Both the position numbers and the translations under genes were made by a program. Shown piece by piece: positions 18,736 through 27,239 of a stretch of 64,000 nucleotides of DNA. Source of the stretch: Virgibacillus dokdonensis (GTDB taxonomy: Bacteria > Bacillota > Bacilli > Bacillales > Amphibacillaceae); contig NZ_LT745763.1 in the NCBI RefSeq assembly GCF_900166595.1, positions 1,976,660 to 2,040,659 on the forward strand, given 5' to 3'. Under the pieces are notes generated by a model that made no database searches, was not told the DNA's origin, and was given only the letters and a program-made list of their open reading frames with translations. Numbering within the stretch: the first letter of the stretch is position 1; every line of letters begins with the position of its first letter.

Positions 18736-18902
18736 CTACTGTTGCAAGAATTGGTAGATGCGAGTTGGATTAGTTTTCGGGGGAAATATAGCCTATTACG
18801 AACCTTTGGGCTAAAGAAAATAGTACAAGCAAAAAAGACGGTGATTTCTCAAGTTTTTATAGCAGATTAAATGATAGAAAATCTTTCATTATAAATAACC
18901 TG

Positions 18903-18931
18903 TGTAAATCTTAAGGTTTTAGTAAATACTA
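18903..18931 (+). promoter_or_regulatory. Possible sigma-G promoter of spoVA genes
   Basis: TGTAAA (18903-18908) and AATACTA (18925-18931) resemble sigma-G -35 and -10 (CATACTA), 16 nt apart, one shorter than ideal. The B. subtilis spoVA operon is sigma-G dependent. Confidence 0.35.
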
Positions 18932-18967
18932 ATGGTACAAGTATCCGAAGCGTTTGGAGGGAGAAGA

Positions 18968-19594
18968 GTGCCCAACCAAGTTTATGTAAGAATGAAAAAA
19001 AACATGGAATTAACTGAATATCAATTGTTACAACTAAAAGATATTGCAGTGATATCCACAAATGATACAAAGAAAAAGGAAATTGAATATGCACCAATAT
19101 ATCGATTGGGTAAAAAAGATAAAAATATTGTTGTAATTGACAGTTTTTTAGTTATTGAACATTTGAATCGTAATTTTCCAGATCTGGATTTTCAATTAAT
19201 TGGCCCAAATCAAACAATAATTCGGATTAATAAGCGCAGAAAGTCTCCTTCAGTTCTTATTGCTCTTAGTGTTTGGTTATTAATTTTTGTTGGAACAGCA
19301 ATGACAATTATGAATTTTCATTATGATGTAAGTATGCAGGAAGTACATCAAAAAGTTCATTTTCTGTTAACTGGAGAGAAAAAAGAATATCCGTTATGGT
19401 TGCAAATCCCCTATTCTTTAGGATTAGGAATTGGTATGCTGTTATTCTTTAATCATTGGTTTAATAAACGCTTTAATGAAGAGCCGAGCCCATTAGAAGT
19501 AGAAATTTATAATTACCAGCAAGATTTAGATGATTACGTAATTCAATATGAAAATGCGCACAACGATGCTGACCATCCTCACTCATCTTCTTGA
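18968..19594 (+). CDS. spoVAA: Stage V sporulation protein AA
   Basis: Inner spore membrane protein linked to the dipicolinic acid channel complex, 208 aa. A soluble N-terminal domain (about 1-90) is followed by two hydrophobic segments (about 93-113 and 145-165). The conserved EEPSPLEVEIYNYQQDLDDYVI tail matches SpoVAA. The GTG at 18968 is chosen because GGAGGGA lies 5-6 nt upstream; the upstream ATG at 18932 has no ribosome site. It overlaps spoVAB. Confidence 0.94.
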   Translation: MPNQVYVRMKKNMELTEYQLLQLKDIAVISTNDTKKKEIEYAPIYRLGKKDKNIVVIDSFLVIEHLNRNFPDLDFQLIGPNQTIIRINKRRKSPSVLIALSVWLLIFVGTAMTIMNFHYDVSMQEVHQKVHFLLTGEKKEYPLWLQIPYSLGLGIGMLLFFNHWFNKRFNEEPSPLEVEIYNYQQDLDDYVIQYENAHNDADHPHSSS

Positions 19595-19994
19595 AGTTTT
19601 GATTGGATTTAGTGCAGGGCTTGCTGTAGGAGCTGGTTATGTAGCGTTTATTACCATTTTAGGAATTGTTCCTAGGCTTATACAATTAAGTAAAACAGAA
19701 ATGTTTCTACCTATTTATACAGCATGTATTCTTGTGGGAAGCTTATTCGGAACCTACTTATCATTTACGTCTGTAGTTTGGAACAATTCAGTATTTTTTA
19801 TAGCTGTATGGGGGCTATTACAAGGTATTTTTAATGGAATGCTTGCAGCTGCATTAGCAGAAGTGCTAAATGTATTTCCAATATTATATAAACGGATTGG
19901 TATTGAAAAATATTTGTTATGGCTGCTTATGGCAATTGTCTTTGGAAAAATAGCAGGTTCTTTATTCCAGTGGTTATATTTTGTGAAGCATTAA
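19566..19994 (+). CDS. spoVAB: Stage V sporulation protein AB
   Basis: Polytopic inner spore membrane protein of the SpoVA set, 142 aa, with about four membrane segments. VGAGYVAFITILGIVPRL near the N-terminus and GKIAGSLFQWLYF at the C-terminus are typical. The start is uncertain: ATG at 19566 best matches homologues and overlaps spoVAA by 29 nt, while in-frame ATGs at 19548 and 19554 also exist and none has a clear ribosome site, suggesting translational coupling. In B. subtilis spoVAC follows; here the next gene is spoVAF. Confidence 0.92.
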   Translation: MLTILTHLLEVLIGFSAGLAVGAGYVAFITILGIVPRLIQLSKTEMFLPIYTACILVGSLFGTYLSFTSVVWNNSVFFIAVWGLLQGIFNGMLAAALAEVLNVFPILYKRIGIEKYLLWLLMAIVFGKIAGSLFQWLYFVKH

Positions 19995-20182
19995 ATGCTT
20001 ACCGCATTTTATGTAAGTTGCTATTCCCATTTCATTTGGATTTCCTAGCAAAGTTAAATGTGCAAGTAAGTTCTGTTACCTGTTTTTATATTCCGTTTTT
20101 CTAACCAAGCTCCCTGTAGCTATTTCCTGAGAAACATTCCATCAGCATAATTATTATTGTAATCTAAAAGGGGGCCGTACAT

Positions 20183-21658
20183 ATGGTACAACATGATCAA
20201 AAAATACCTGTGAATCCTAGAATAAGACATACTGAAAACTATATGAAAACAAGATTAGGAATTGGTGTTTCCTTTGATTTAGGGTTTCGCGAGCTTGTAC
20301 TATTAAAACGAGATATTCAAATTTATTATGTGACAGGATTATGCGATTCAATTATCATCCAAGACTTATTAAAAGAGCTCGTTAATTTAAATGATCATGA
20401 AGCAAATAGTAAAAAGCTTCCAGAAATCATTAAAAACCGCCTTATACATCAACAAGTTGAACAAGTAAAAACAATGGATGAGGCTGTAGATCAGATGCTA
20501 TCGGGTTTAATTGTTTTATTTATCGACGGAGAGCGATTTGCTTACGTCATAGATGTACGAAATTATCCAGGTAGAACACCTGAAGAACCAGATATTGAAC
20601 GAGTGGTTCGTGGTTCTAGAGATGGGTATACTGAAAATATTATTGAAAATACAGCTTTGACAAGAAGAAGAATAAGAGATCCGAGATTGCGTAATGAAAT
20701 GCTGAAAGTAGGAGAACGATCCAAAACGGATGTTTGCTTAAGCTATATTGATGATGTTGCGGATGAAGGGTTGATTCAATTAATTAAAGATAGAATTCAA
20801 GATATTGAAGTTGATGGTATTTCAATGGCTGATAAGACAGTTGATGAATTTATTATCGATCGGAAGTGGTACCCTTATCCACTAGTACGTTATACAGAGC
20901 GTCCAGATGTTGCGGCAAATCATTTATTAGAAGGACATGTTTTAATCATTGTGGATACTTCACCTAGTGTCATTATTTTACCGACCACATTTTTTCACCA
21001 TTTACAGCACGCAGAAGAATACCGTCAAACACCAGCAATTGGTACTTTTATTCGTTGGATTCGATTTTTGGCTATCTTTGCATCCATGTATTTACTACCA
21101 TTATGGCTATTATTTGTCATGGAACCGGATTTATTGCCTAAAGAACTGGCTTTTATTGGTCCGAATGAAGAAGGAAATATCTCAATTCCTGTCCAGATAG
21201 TAATGGCTGTCATTGGTATTGAATTCCTTAGAATGGCCGCAATTCACACACCGACACCTTTATCAACCGCAATGGGTTTAATTGCAGCGGTTTTAATTGG
21301 GCAAATTGCCATCGATGTTGGGATGTTTAGCCCTGAAGTCATTTTGTATGTCTCTGTTAGTGCTATAGGTGGCTATGTTACTCCCAGTTATGAGTTAAGC
21401 GTGTCTAATAAAATAGTGAACATTATATTCGTGGTGGTTACTGGGTTATTTGGATTAGTTGGTTTTATTACCATATTTTTAGCTCACCTCTTATTTTTAA
21501 TTCACCTTAAATCTTTACGAACACCTTATTTATGGCCATTTATTCCTTTTAATCCACGGGCTATGTTGCACACTTTAATTCGTATCCCTGTACCATATAC
21601 AAATAGTAGACCAAGCATTGTTCACCCTAAAAACAATTATCGTCAGCCTGAAAAATGA
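20183..21658 (+). CDS. spoVAF: Spore germination protein SpoVAF (GerA family)
   Basis: 491-aa GerA-type (A-subunit-like) membrane protein that modulates SpoVA/germinant-receptor activity. The soluble N-terminal half (about 1-285) contains IDVRNYPGRTPEEPD and RGSRDGYTENII; four to five membrane segments follow between about 285 and 465, ending in LRTPYLWPFIPFNPRA. GGGGGCC lies before the ATG. The 188 bp between spoVAB and this gene contain no remnant of spoVAC, spoVAD or spoVAE, which normally lie here. Confidence 0.94.
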   Translation: MVQHDQKIPVNPRIRHTENYMKTRLGIGVSFDLGFRELVLLKRDIQIYYVTGLCDSIIIQDLLKELVNLNDHEANSKKLPEIIKNRLIHQQVEQVKTMDEAVDQMLSGLIVLFIDGERFAYVIDVRNYPGRTPEEPDIERVVRGSRDGYTENIIENTALTRRRIRDPRLRNEMLKVGERSKTDVCLSYIDDVADEGLIQLIKDRIQDIEVDGISMADKTVDEFIIDRKWYPYPLVRYTERPDVAANHLLEGHVLIIVDTSPSVIILPTTFFHHLQHAEEYRQTPAIGTFIRWIRFLAIFASMYLLPLWLLFVMEPDLLPKELAFIGPNEEGNISIPVQIVMAVIGIEFLRMAAIHTPTPLSTAMGLIAAVLIGQIAIDVGMFSPEVILYVSVSAIGGYVTPSYELSVSNKIVNIIFVVVTGLFGLVGFITIFLAHLLFLIHLKSLRTPYLWPFIPFNPRAMLHTLIRIPVPYTNSRPSIVHPKNNYRQPEK

Positions 21659-21665
21659 TGGTATT

Positions 21666-21705
21666 ATTCAGTAGGAGTTAAGCGTGTCTCCTGCTGAATA
21701 CGTAC
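21666..21705 (+). terminator. Hairpin after spoVAF
   Basis: Arms ATTCAGTAGGAG and CTCCTGCTGAAT (12 bp with one wobble) start 7 bp after the stop. The downstream tract (ACGTACTATTAT) is poor in T, so it may be a weak terminator or a 3' stabiliser. Confidence 0.6.
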
Positions 21706-21889
21706 TATTATAACCGTAATGATTTGTTAGAAATCTGAAGTTACCAGTTATAATACGTTTTAAATGTTGTAGAAAAATATTACAATCAGCCGTATAACTA
21801 CAGTTAGATGTATAAGATAAGACCTGAATTTTTAAATAAGTCTCTTTTCATTTATACGTTGATGTGGTAAAGTTTTTAATTATAACTTG

Positions 21890-21930
21890 CGCTCTAGAAA
21901 AGTATAAAATTTTAAGGTTATAGTATAAGC
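21890..21930 (+). repeat. Dispersed repeat, copy C
   Basis: Contains CTCTAGAAAAGTATAAAA and TTTTAAGGTTATAGTATAAG, the best right half with copy D. It lies 44 bp before the lysA start. Confidence 0.55.
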
Positions 21931-21973
21931 TAAGTTTTTTAATGTTGAAAGGGTTGCGGAGGTTTTTAATGCT

Positions 21974-23281
21974 ATGATAATTGATAATCATCCATTTACA
22001 GTAAATAAACAAGGACATTTAGAAATTGGCGGTATAGATAGTGTATCATTGGCAAAAAAATATGGAACACCTTTATATGTTTATGATGTGCAAATGATTC
22101 GAAACAACTGTCGCGCTTTTGTAAATACGTTTAAAAAAATGGATATTCCTGCGAAAGTAGCTTATGCTAGCAAGGCATTTTCATCAATTGCTATGTTACA
22201 AGTCATGAAGCAAGAGGGAATGTATTTGGATGTGGTATCGGAAGGAGAATTATACACAGCATTACAAGCTGGTTTTCCAACTGAGAAAATTCACCTTCAT
22301 GGAAATAATAAAAGTATTGCAGAGATTAGGATGGCAATTGAAAATAATATTGGATGTATTGTGGTAGATAACTTTCAAGAAATACAACATATTCGTTCCT
22401 TGCTTAAAGATTACAATAAACAAATGGACGTTTTAATGCGAGTAACACCAGGGGTAGAATCTAAAACACATCAGTATATTATGACAGGACATGAAGATTC
22501 TAAGTTTGGGTTTAACTTGCAAAACGGACAAGCGGAGGATGCACTTTTAAAGATGATCGATGACCCATATATTTGTTTTCAAGGATTGCATTGCCATATA
22601 GGTTCACAAATATTTGAAACAGACCGATTTATATTAGCTACAAATATGTTATTTCAAGCATTAAAAATGTGGAAGCAACAGTATAATTATGTACCTAATG
22701 TGTTAAATTTGGGTGGAGGCTATGGAATTCGTTACACAAAGGAGGATGCTCCTATATCTTACGCCCCATTTATAGAAGAATTAGTTTATGAAGTGCAAAA
22801 ACAAGCAGAATCTTTAGCGATTTCAATGCCAGAAATTTGGATAGAACCTGGTAGAGCAATTGCTGGCAATGCTGGAATTACTTTATATACTATAGGTTCG
22901 ATGAAAGAAATTCCAGGAATTCGAAATTATATAGCGGTTGACGGGGGTATGACAGATAATCTACGTCCCTCGTTATATCAAGCAAAATATGAAGCGGTGT
23001 TAGCAAATAAAGCAGATTGGCTAGTAGAAAAAAATGTATCTATTGCTGGTAAATGTTGCGAATCAGGGGATATGCTTATATGGGATCTACCTTTGCCTGC
23101 CGTTTCACAGAATGACATTTTGGCCGTTTTTTCAACGGGGGCTTATGGTTATTCTATGGCAAACCATTACAATCGATTTGCAAAACCCGCAGTGGTTTTT
23201 GTGGAAAATGGCAAGGATAAACTCGTTGTCAGACGTGAGACATATAAAGATGTGACCCGCCATGACCTTAGTTTTGAATAA
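21974..23281 (+). CDS. lysA: Diaminopimelate decarboxylase
   Basis: PLP enzyme making L-lysine from meso-diaminopimelate, the last step of lysine synthesis. 435 aa. The PLP lysine is K67 (AYASKAF); HCHIGSQ, the glycine loop LNLGGGYGI, EPGRAI and CCESGD are all present. GCGGAGG lies 12 nt before the ATG; no better start exists. It follows the spoVA genes as in B. subtilis, where forespore expression has been noted. Confidence 0.96.
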   Translation: MIIDNHPFTVNKQGHLEIGGIDSVSLAKKYGTPLYVYDVQMIRNNCRAFVNTFKKMDIPAKVAYASKAFSSIAMLQVMKQEGMYLDVVSEGELYTALQAGFPTEKIHLHGNNKSIAEIRMAIENNIGCIVVDNFQEIQHIRSLLKDYNKQMDVLMRVTPGVESKTHQYIMTGHEDSKFGFNLQNGQAEDALLKMIDDPYICFQGLHCHIGSQIFETDRFILATNMLFQALKMWKQQYNYVPNVLNLGGGYGIRYTKEDAPISYAPFIEELVYEVQKQAESLAISMPEIWIEPGRAIAGNAGITLYTIGSMKEIPGIRNYIAVDGGMTDNLRPSLYQAKYEAVLANKADWLVEKNVSIAGKCCESGDMLIWDLPLPAVSQNDILAVFSTGAYGYSMANHYNRFAKPAVVFVENGKDKLVVRRETYKDVTRHDLSFE

Positions 23282-23354
23282 GTAAATTCTTTGCACAGAC
23301 TTCATTACATGATAAAATGGAGCTTAGTTCTATTACAAAAAGGAGATTTATAGA

Positions 23355-23792
23355 ATGGCTAAAAAAGGGTATATTTTATTGGAAAATGATAATAAAATTG
23401 AGTTTGATTTATATGAAGAAGCAGCACCAAATACAGTGGCAAACTTTGAAAAGCTTGCCAATGATGGCTTTTATAATGGATTAACATTTCACCGTGTTAT
23501 TCCTGGCTTTGTTAGTCAAGGTGGTTGTCCAGTAGGTAACGGAACAGGATCAGCAGGTTATACGATTAAATGTGAAACAGAAGGGAATCCGCATAAACAT
23601 CAAGAAGGATCTCTTTCAATGGCTCATGCTGGAAAAGATACAGGAAGTTGTCAATTTTTTATTGTCCATGAACCTCAACCACATTTAAATGGCGTTCACA
23701 CTATATTTGGACAAGTAACTTCAGGAATTCAATTTGCAAAAACAATGCAAAACGGAGATGTGATGAAGGAAGTTAAAGTTTATACGGCTTAA
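23355..23792 (+). CDS. ppiB: Peptidyl-prolyl cis-trans isomerase (cyclophilin) PpiB
   Basis: Cytoplasmic cyclophilin accelerating proline isomerisation, 145 aa. The active-site blocks [29 protein letters not shown] and [12 protein letters not shown] are intact. AAAGGAG lies before the ATG. It follows lysA at 73 bp and the position matches B. subtilis ppiB. Confidence 0.96.
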   Translation: MAKKGYILLENDNKIEFDLYEEAAPNTVANFEKLANDGFYNGLTFHRVIPGFVSQGGCPVGNGTGSAGYTIKCETEGNPHKHQEGSLSMAHAGKDTGSCQFFIVHEPQPHLNGVHTIFGQVTSGIQFAKTMQNGDVMKEVKVYTA

Positions 23793-24104
23793 TTTTCATT
23801 GGTATGTAGTCAGATATCATAGGGGTGACAGAAGTTGTAAACTTTATAGTAAGAGCCCGAAACCAGTTAATAAATTTACTAGATTTTCTGAGTTAATGTA
23901 CAAATAGTAAAAACGGAGAAATTGTAATTGTATAAGGGTGCCATGCCAAACCGTAAGACGCTTGCTTCAAAGTATAGTTATGCAAGAAGGAAGAGCGGCA
24001 CCTTCTTTTTACCATTCGTTTTTAATAATTAGTCAGTACGGGCACAAACTAGTGTAGGAGAGAAGCCTGCTAATCAAGGATTCACATGAAACTGAGGTGG
24101 AAGT
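23793..24104. other. Intergenic region ppiB-M50 gene
   Basis: About 310 bp without a coding frame; it holds the branched hairpin at 23934-24011. Confidence 0.5.
23934..24011 (+). terminator. Branched hairpin with T-tract downstream of ppiB
   Basis: Outer arms AAGGGTGCC and GGCACCTT (one bulged G) enclose about 55 nt that contain a second stem CTTGC/GCAAG. The outer 3' arm runs into TTCTTTTT. It may be the ppiB terminator with a large branched loop or a structured leader of the next gene. Confidence 0.5.
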
Positions 24105-24560
24105 ATGGATGTTTTACTGCTTTTTTACCTCCTCGTTTTCGTAGCACCAATTAGTATTTTTTTTCATGAATTTGGACATGCTATAGTTGCTTGGTTTTTA
24201 CAAGCCGAAAAAGTGGATATATCAATCGGCGCAGGAACTGTAAAAACATTAATGCACGTAGGTAGGTTTCGTATTTCTATTGCTCCGTTGTTTTTTATTG
24301 GGGGTTTAGCAACAAGTTATCGGCAACCCGACTATAGCAGATTGGAAAAAATAATTATAACTATTTCTGGCCCTTTATTCAGTGTTTTCATGGCTTTTAT
24401 ATTTTGGAAAATAGATGTCATGACTATCGCGTTTTCTTTTCATCTGTTTGTTTGGTTCAACCTTTGGGTAGGGATCGTAAATTTAATTCCTTTTAAGTGG
24501 AAAGGAAAGAAAACAGATGGACATATTATTATGCAACTCCTACGAAATAAAAATATCTAG
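24105..24560 (+). CDS. M50-like (site-2 protease family) small membrane metallopeptidase
   Basis: 151-aa polytopic protein with about four hydrophobic segments. The zinc motif H21-E22-F-G-H25 sits in the first membrane region. A second motif, NLIP(126-129)...D138-G139, resembles the NxxPxxxxDG third-ligand site of site-2 proteases. No PDZ or CBS domain is present, so it is a minimal form. I do not know its substrate. It is not at this site in B. subtilis, where ribD-operon genes follow ppiB. Confidence 0.75.
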   Translation: MDVLLLFYLLVFVAPISIFFHEFGHAIVAWFLQAEKVDISIGAGTVKTLMHVGRFRISIAPLFFIGGLATSYRQPDYSRLEKIIITISGPLFSVFMAFIFWKIDVMTIAFSFHLFVWFNLWVGIVNLIPFKWKGKKTDGHIIMQLLRNKNI

Positions 24561-25014
24561 AAAACTATCTTAAATACTTGCCAAAACCGTATCTTTTCAA
24601 TGCTAGTTTATTGGGTAAATCTGAACACATATATAAAGTGTAATTATGATGCAATTTAAATTAATTAGTCAACTGTTATGAATTGTAAAGAAAAATAAAT
24701 GCCTTATGGTAATCTATCCGTGCAGTTGAGCTTTTTTTCTTACGTACATATTTGACAAAACAAGGGAAACGTGTATAAATATAATTACGAGCATTTAGTT
24801 TAAAATTCTATATTATATAGTTAATAATTAAATTGTCCGCTTAAAACCAATAGCTTAATTGTGTATTGTTTTATCCTGCTGTAGGGCGTTTTAAACATCC
24901 ACAACAGGGAGATAAGTTGATTAAGGAGATACAAATACAAACATCTAGTTTGAAATGAAAAACTCCTATTGAATAAATTTCACATACAAGCTATTTTGTT
25001 AATGAGGGGTATCT
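24561..25014. other. Intergenic region and long ribT leader
   Basis: About 450 bp. First comes a possible terminator (arms TCAACTG 24669-24675 and CAGTTGA 24723-24729, then GC and seven T). Next is a strong promoter at 24752, and then a leader of about 230 nt containing a stem CCTGCTGT/ACAACAGG near 24872-24909. No FMN-riboswitch signature was recognised and no coding frame is supported. Confidence 0.45.
24752..24779 (+). promoter_or_regulatory. Candidate sigma-A promoter upstream of ribT
   Basis: TTGACA (24752-24757), 16-nt spacer, TATAAA (24774-24779). Initiation near 24787 gives ribT an unusually long 5' leader of about 228 nt. Confidence 0.6.
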
Positions 25015-25380
25015 ATGTTAATTCGCTTTAAGAAAAATCTAGAAAAAATAGCCATGGGTTTGCTTTCTTTTATGCCTGAAGAAAAAGATGTTAAGAAGCT
25101 ACAGCAAACCATCAGAGAATATGAAGCTAACCTAGATTGGCATTTGTATTTATGGAAGGAAGAAGATGACGTTCTAGGAGCAATTGGTTTGCGGATTGAA
25201 AACGAAAGCAATGCTATCATTCAGCATGTTTCGGTTAATCCTTCACATCGTAATCAAGGGATAGGAAGAAGAATGGTTATTGAGGTTGATAAACTTTACC
25301 GTAATAAGTATACAGTATCTACGACAAAAGAAATCCAGGAGTTTTATCAAAGGTGCGATGAAACAAATGATTTTGAATGA
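25015..25380 (+). CDS. ribT: GNAT-family N-acetyltransferase RibT
   Basis: 121-aa GNAT acetyltransferase homologous to RibT encoded at the end of the B. subtilis riboflavin operon; its acceptor is not established. The acetyl-CoA loop is VNPSHRNQGIGRRM (about 77-90), and the N-terminal MLIRFKKNLEKIAMGLLSFMP is highly characteristic. GAGGGG lies before the ATG. No ribDEAH genes are adjacent, so here ribT stands alone, followed by a bidirectional terminator. Confidence 0.92.
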   Translation: MLIRFKKNLEKIAMGLLSFMPEEKDVKKLQQTIREYEANLDWHLYLWKEEDDVLGAIGLRIENESNAIIQHVSVNPSHRNQGIGRRMVIEVDKLYRNKYTVSTTKEIQEFYQRCDETNDFE

Positions 25381-25392
25381 AATGTTTAGAAA

Positions 25393-25425
25393 AAAAGCCA
25401 GCCTAAAAGGGCCGGCTTTTATTTT
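25393..25425. terminator. Bidirectional terminator between ribT and the YjcZ-type gene
   Basis: Arms AAAAGCCAGCC and GGCCGGCTTTT (one mismatch) with T-tracts on both strands, serving the convergent ribT (+) and small minus-strand gene. Confidence 0.85.
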
Positions 25426-25458
25426 CGTTTGCTGCTTAGCCATGTAGAAGATATTGAT

Positions 25459-25548
25459 TTAGAGCCATGCAGCACCAACAATAATTAATAGTATGAATAG
25501 TACGACGATTAACGCGAATCCTCCACCGTAACCATATCCGCCACTCAT
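25459..25548 (-). CDS. YjcZ-family tiny sporulation-associated membrane protein
   Basis: 29-aa protein: a glycine/tyrosine-rich head ([10 protein letters not shown]) followed by one membrane segment ([18 protein letters not shown]). This is the tiny-TM YjcZ/SscA-like family, typical of spore formers and often present in many copies. AGGAGG lies 9 nt before the ATG at 25548, which makes translation credible despite the size. It is convergent with ribT and divergent from scpA. The cellular role is unknown; a spore or coat role is inferred from relatives. Confidence 0.9.
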   Translation of the reverse strand: MSGGYGYGGGFALIVVLFILLIIVGAAWL

Positions 25549-25689
25549 AATAATATACCTCCTTTTTTGTACTTAGCCTTAAATGTTTCGAATAACATTT
25601 ATCTTACAGTAATAACGTATGTTAGAAATCAAAATCGTGTATAGGCGTTTGTAATTAATGATATAATTTTTCGGGAAGGAGGTAATAAA

Positions 25690-26424
25690 TTGCAAGCTTA
25701 CAAGGTGAAATTGGATGCTTTTGAAGGTCCACTTGATTTATTACTTCATTTAATTAATCAATATGAAATTGATATTTATGACATACCCGTTGCGCAAATT
25801 ACGGAACAGTATATGCAATACATCCATACTATGAAACGGCTAGAGTTAAACATTGCTAGTGAGTACTTAGTTATGGCAGCGACTCTAATAGAAATAAAAA
25901 GTCAAATGCTTTTACCAAAACCTGAATTAGATGAAGATGCCGAAGAATATATGGAAGATCCACGAGAAGATCTTATGCAACGATTAATTGAGTATCGAAA
26001 GTATAAAGAAGCTGCTTTGCAATTGCAGGTTATAGAAAAAGAGGCAAATCAAATCTATACGAGACCACCTTTATTGTTCGATGAAAGCATATCTAAACAT
26101 TCAGAAATCGTACAAGGTGAAACATCGGTTTATGATATGTTGGAAGCATTACGTCAAATGTTTGAACGAAAAAAATGGGATGCACCGCTAGAAACTAAAG
26201 TTGAAAAATCAGACATACCGATTGAACAGAGAATGGAGGAAGTACTACAGACAGTAAAATCAGCGAAAGAAGGGATTTTGTTTGATCGCTTATTTACAAT
26301 ACAAACTCGCCCTCATATTGTTGTAACATTTATTGCCCTCTTGGAATTAATGAAAAAAAATCAAGTTTATTGTAAACAAGAGAAGCAGTTATCCGAATTA
26401 TACGTGTTTAGTATGGAGGAATAA
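25690..26424 (+). CDS. scpA: Segregation and condensation protein A (kleisin)
   Basis: Kleisin subunit that bridges SMC heads in the bacterial condensin complex. 244 aa. The N-terminal helical domain FEGPLDLLLHLINQYEIDIYDIPVAQIT and the C-terminal winged helix (FTIQTRPHIVVTFIALLELMK) are typical. The start is TTG at 25690 with the very strong ribosome site AAGGAGG at 8 nt; there is no ATG alternative. It ends 2 bp before scpB. Confidence 0.96.
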   Translation: MQAYKVKLDAFEGPLDLLLHLINQYEIDIYDIPVAQITEQYMQYIHTMKRLELNIASEYLVMAATLIEIKSQMLLPKPELDEDAEEYMEDPREDLMQRLIEYRKYKEAALQLQVIEKEANQIYTRPPLLFDESISKHSEIVQGETSVYDMLEALRQMFERKKWDAPLETKVEKSDIPIEQRMEEVLQTVKSAKEGILFDRLFTIQTRPHIVVTFIALLELMKKNQVYCKQEKQLSELYVFSMEE

Positions 26425-26426
26425 AG

Positions 26427-27017
26427 GTGGAAATAAATAAATTAAAAGCAATTGTAGAAGGTTTGTTGTTTGCTTCAGGGAATGAAGGAATAACAATAAA
26501 GCAATTGTCAGATGTTTTGGAAATAACAGAAGCAACGATTGAACTTGTTTTAGACGAATTAAAGCAGGAATATGAAAGCACAGATCGCGGTATACGAATG
26601 ATGCAAGCGCATGAAGTGTTTCATTTAACAACTAGACCAGAGCATAGTCATTATTACAAGAAATTACTAGAGACACCTCAAACAACAAGGATGTCTCAAG
26701 CAGCGTTAGAAACGTTAGCTATTATTGCTTATAATCAACCGATAACACGAACTGAAATTGAGGAAGTACGAGGTGTAAAGAGTGATCGACCAGTACAAAC
26801 CCTCCTTTCTAGGCTTTTAATTGAGGAAGTTGGGAGGAAAGATACGGTAGGTAAACCGATCTTGTTTGCTACTACAAAAGAGTTTCTTACTTATTTTGGT
26901 TTAACATCATTACAAGATTTACCACCTCTACCAGATGCAAATGATGAAGAATTAGAAACAGAAGCAGATTTATTTTTTGAGCGTTTTAATGAACAAATAA
27001 ATGAAGACCATTCATAA
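26427..27017 (+). CDS. scpB: Segregation and condensation protein B
   Basis: Condensin accessory protein that binds ScpA as a dimer. 196 aa with two winged-helix domains; the signature TLAIIAYNQPITRTEIEEVRGVKSD is about residues 93-117. It starts at GTG 26427, 2 bp after scpA, with TGGAGGA upstream. A compact terminator follows 3 bp after the stop. The acidic tail (EELETEADLFFERFNEQINED) is usual in Bacillaceae. Confidence 0.96.
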   Translation: MEINKLKAIVEGLLFASGNEGITIKQLSDVLEITEATIELVLDELKQEYESTDRGIRMMQAHEVFHLTTRPEHSHYYKKLLETPQTTRMSQAALETLAIIAYNQPITRTEIEEVRGVKSDRPVQTLLSRLLIEEVGRKDTVGKPILFATTKEFLTYFGLTSLQDLPPLPDANDEELETEADLFFERFNEQINEDHS

Positions 27018-27020
27018 TGG

Positions 27021-27046
27021 AAGTTGGCTAAATGCCAACTTTTTTG
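27021..27046 (+). terminator. Intrinsic terminator of scpAB
   Basis: Perfect arms AAGTTGGC and GCCAACTT, 5-nt loop, then T-tract. Confidence 0.88.
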
Positions 27047-27086
27047 CAATATAAAAAAGTAAAATTTTAAAGGTTTATAGTATAAG
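27045..27086 (+). repeat. Dispersed repeat, copy D
   Basis: Ends with AAAGGTTTATAGTATAAG. It directly follows the scpB terminator T-tract, as copies A, B and E follow theirs. Confidence 0.55.
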
Positions 27087-27178
27087 AAAAATAATAGAGC
27101 GAGTGGTTTTTGCATACAAAATGTTTCTTATAAACTAGTGAACATATGGCAATCTTTTTAGGGTCTCCTATAGTGTTT

Positions 27179-27206
27179 GCATAACTTTTTAGGACATGCA
27201 TAGATT
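27179..27206 (+). promoter_or_regulatory. Candidate sigma-E promoter of dacB-spmA-spmB
   Basis: GCATAAC (27179-27185) and CATAGATT (27199-27206) resemble sigma-E -35 and -10 (CATACAHT, 7/8) with a 13-nt spacer. B. subtilis dacB is sigma-E dependent. Confidence 0.45.
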
Positions 27207-27239
27207 GTAAAGAGACCAAGATTGGGAGGAACCAAGCGT

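Larger units (their letters stand above)
18631..18967. other. Intergenic region sigF-spoVAA
   Basis: About 340 bp holding the sigF terminator, a copy of the dispersed repeat and a possible sigma-G promoter. No coding frame is supported. Confidence 0.5.
21659..21973. other. Intergenic region spoVAF-lysA
   Basis: About 315 bp with a hairpin just after spoVAF and a copy of the dispersed repeat before lysA. No lysine riboswitch-like architecture and no coding frame were recognised. Confidence 0.5.

Noticed and set aside
21976..21991. Fur-box-like TGATAAT/GATAATC at the lysA start
   Set aside because: The halves are closer to direct than inverted repeats, lie inside the coding sequence and do not match the 7-1-7 symmetry.
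24787..25014. FMN riboswitch upstream of ribT
   Set aside because: None of the conserved RFN-element blocks could be recognised; only generic stems are present.
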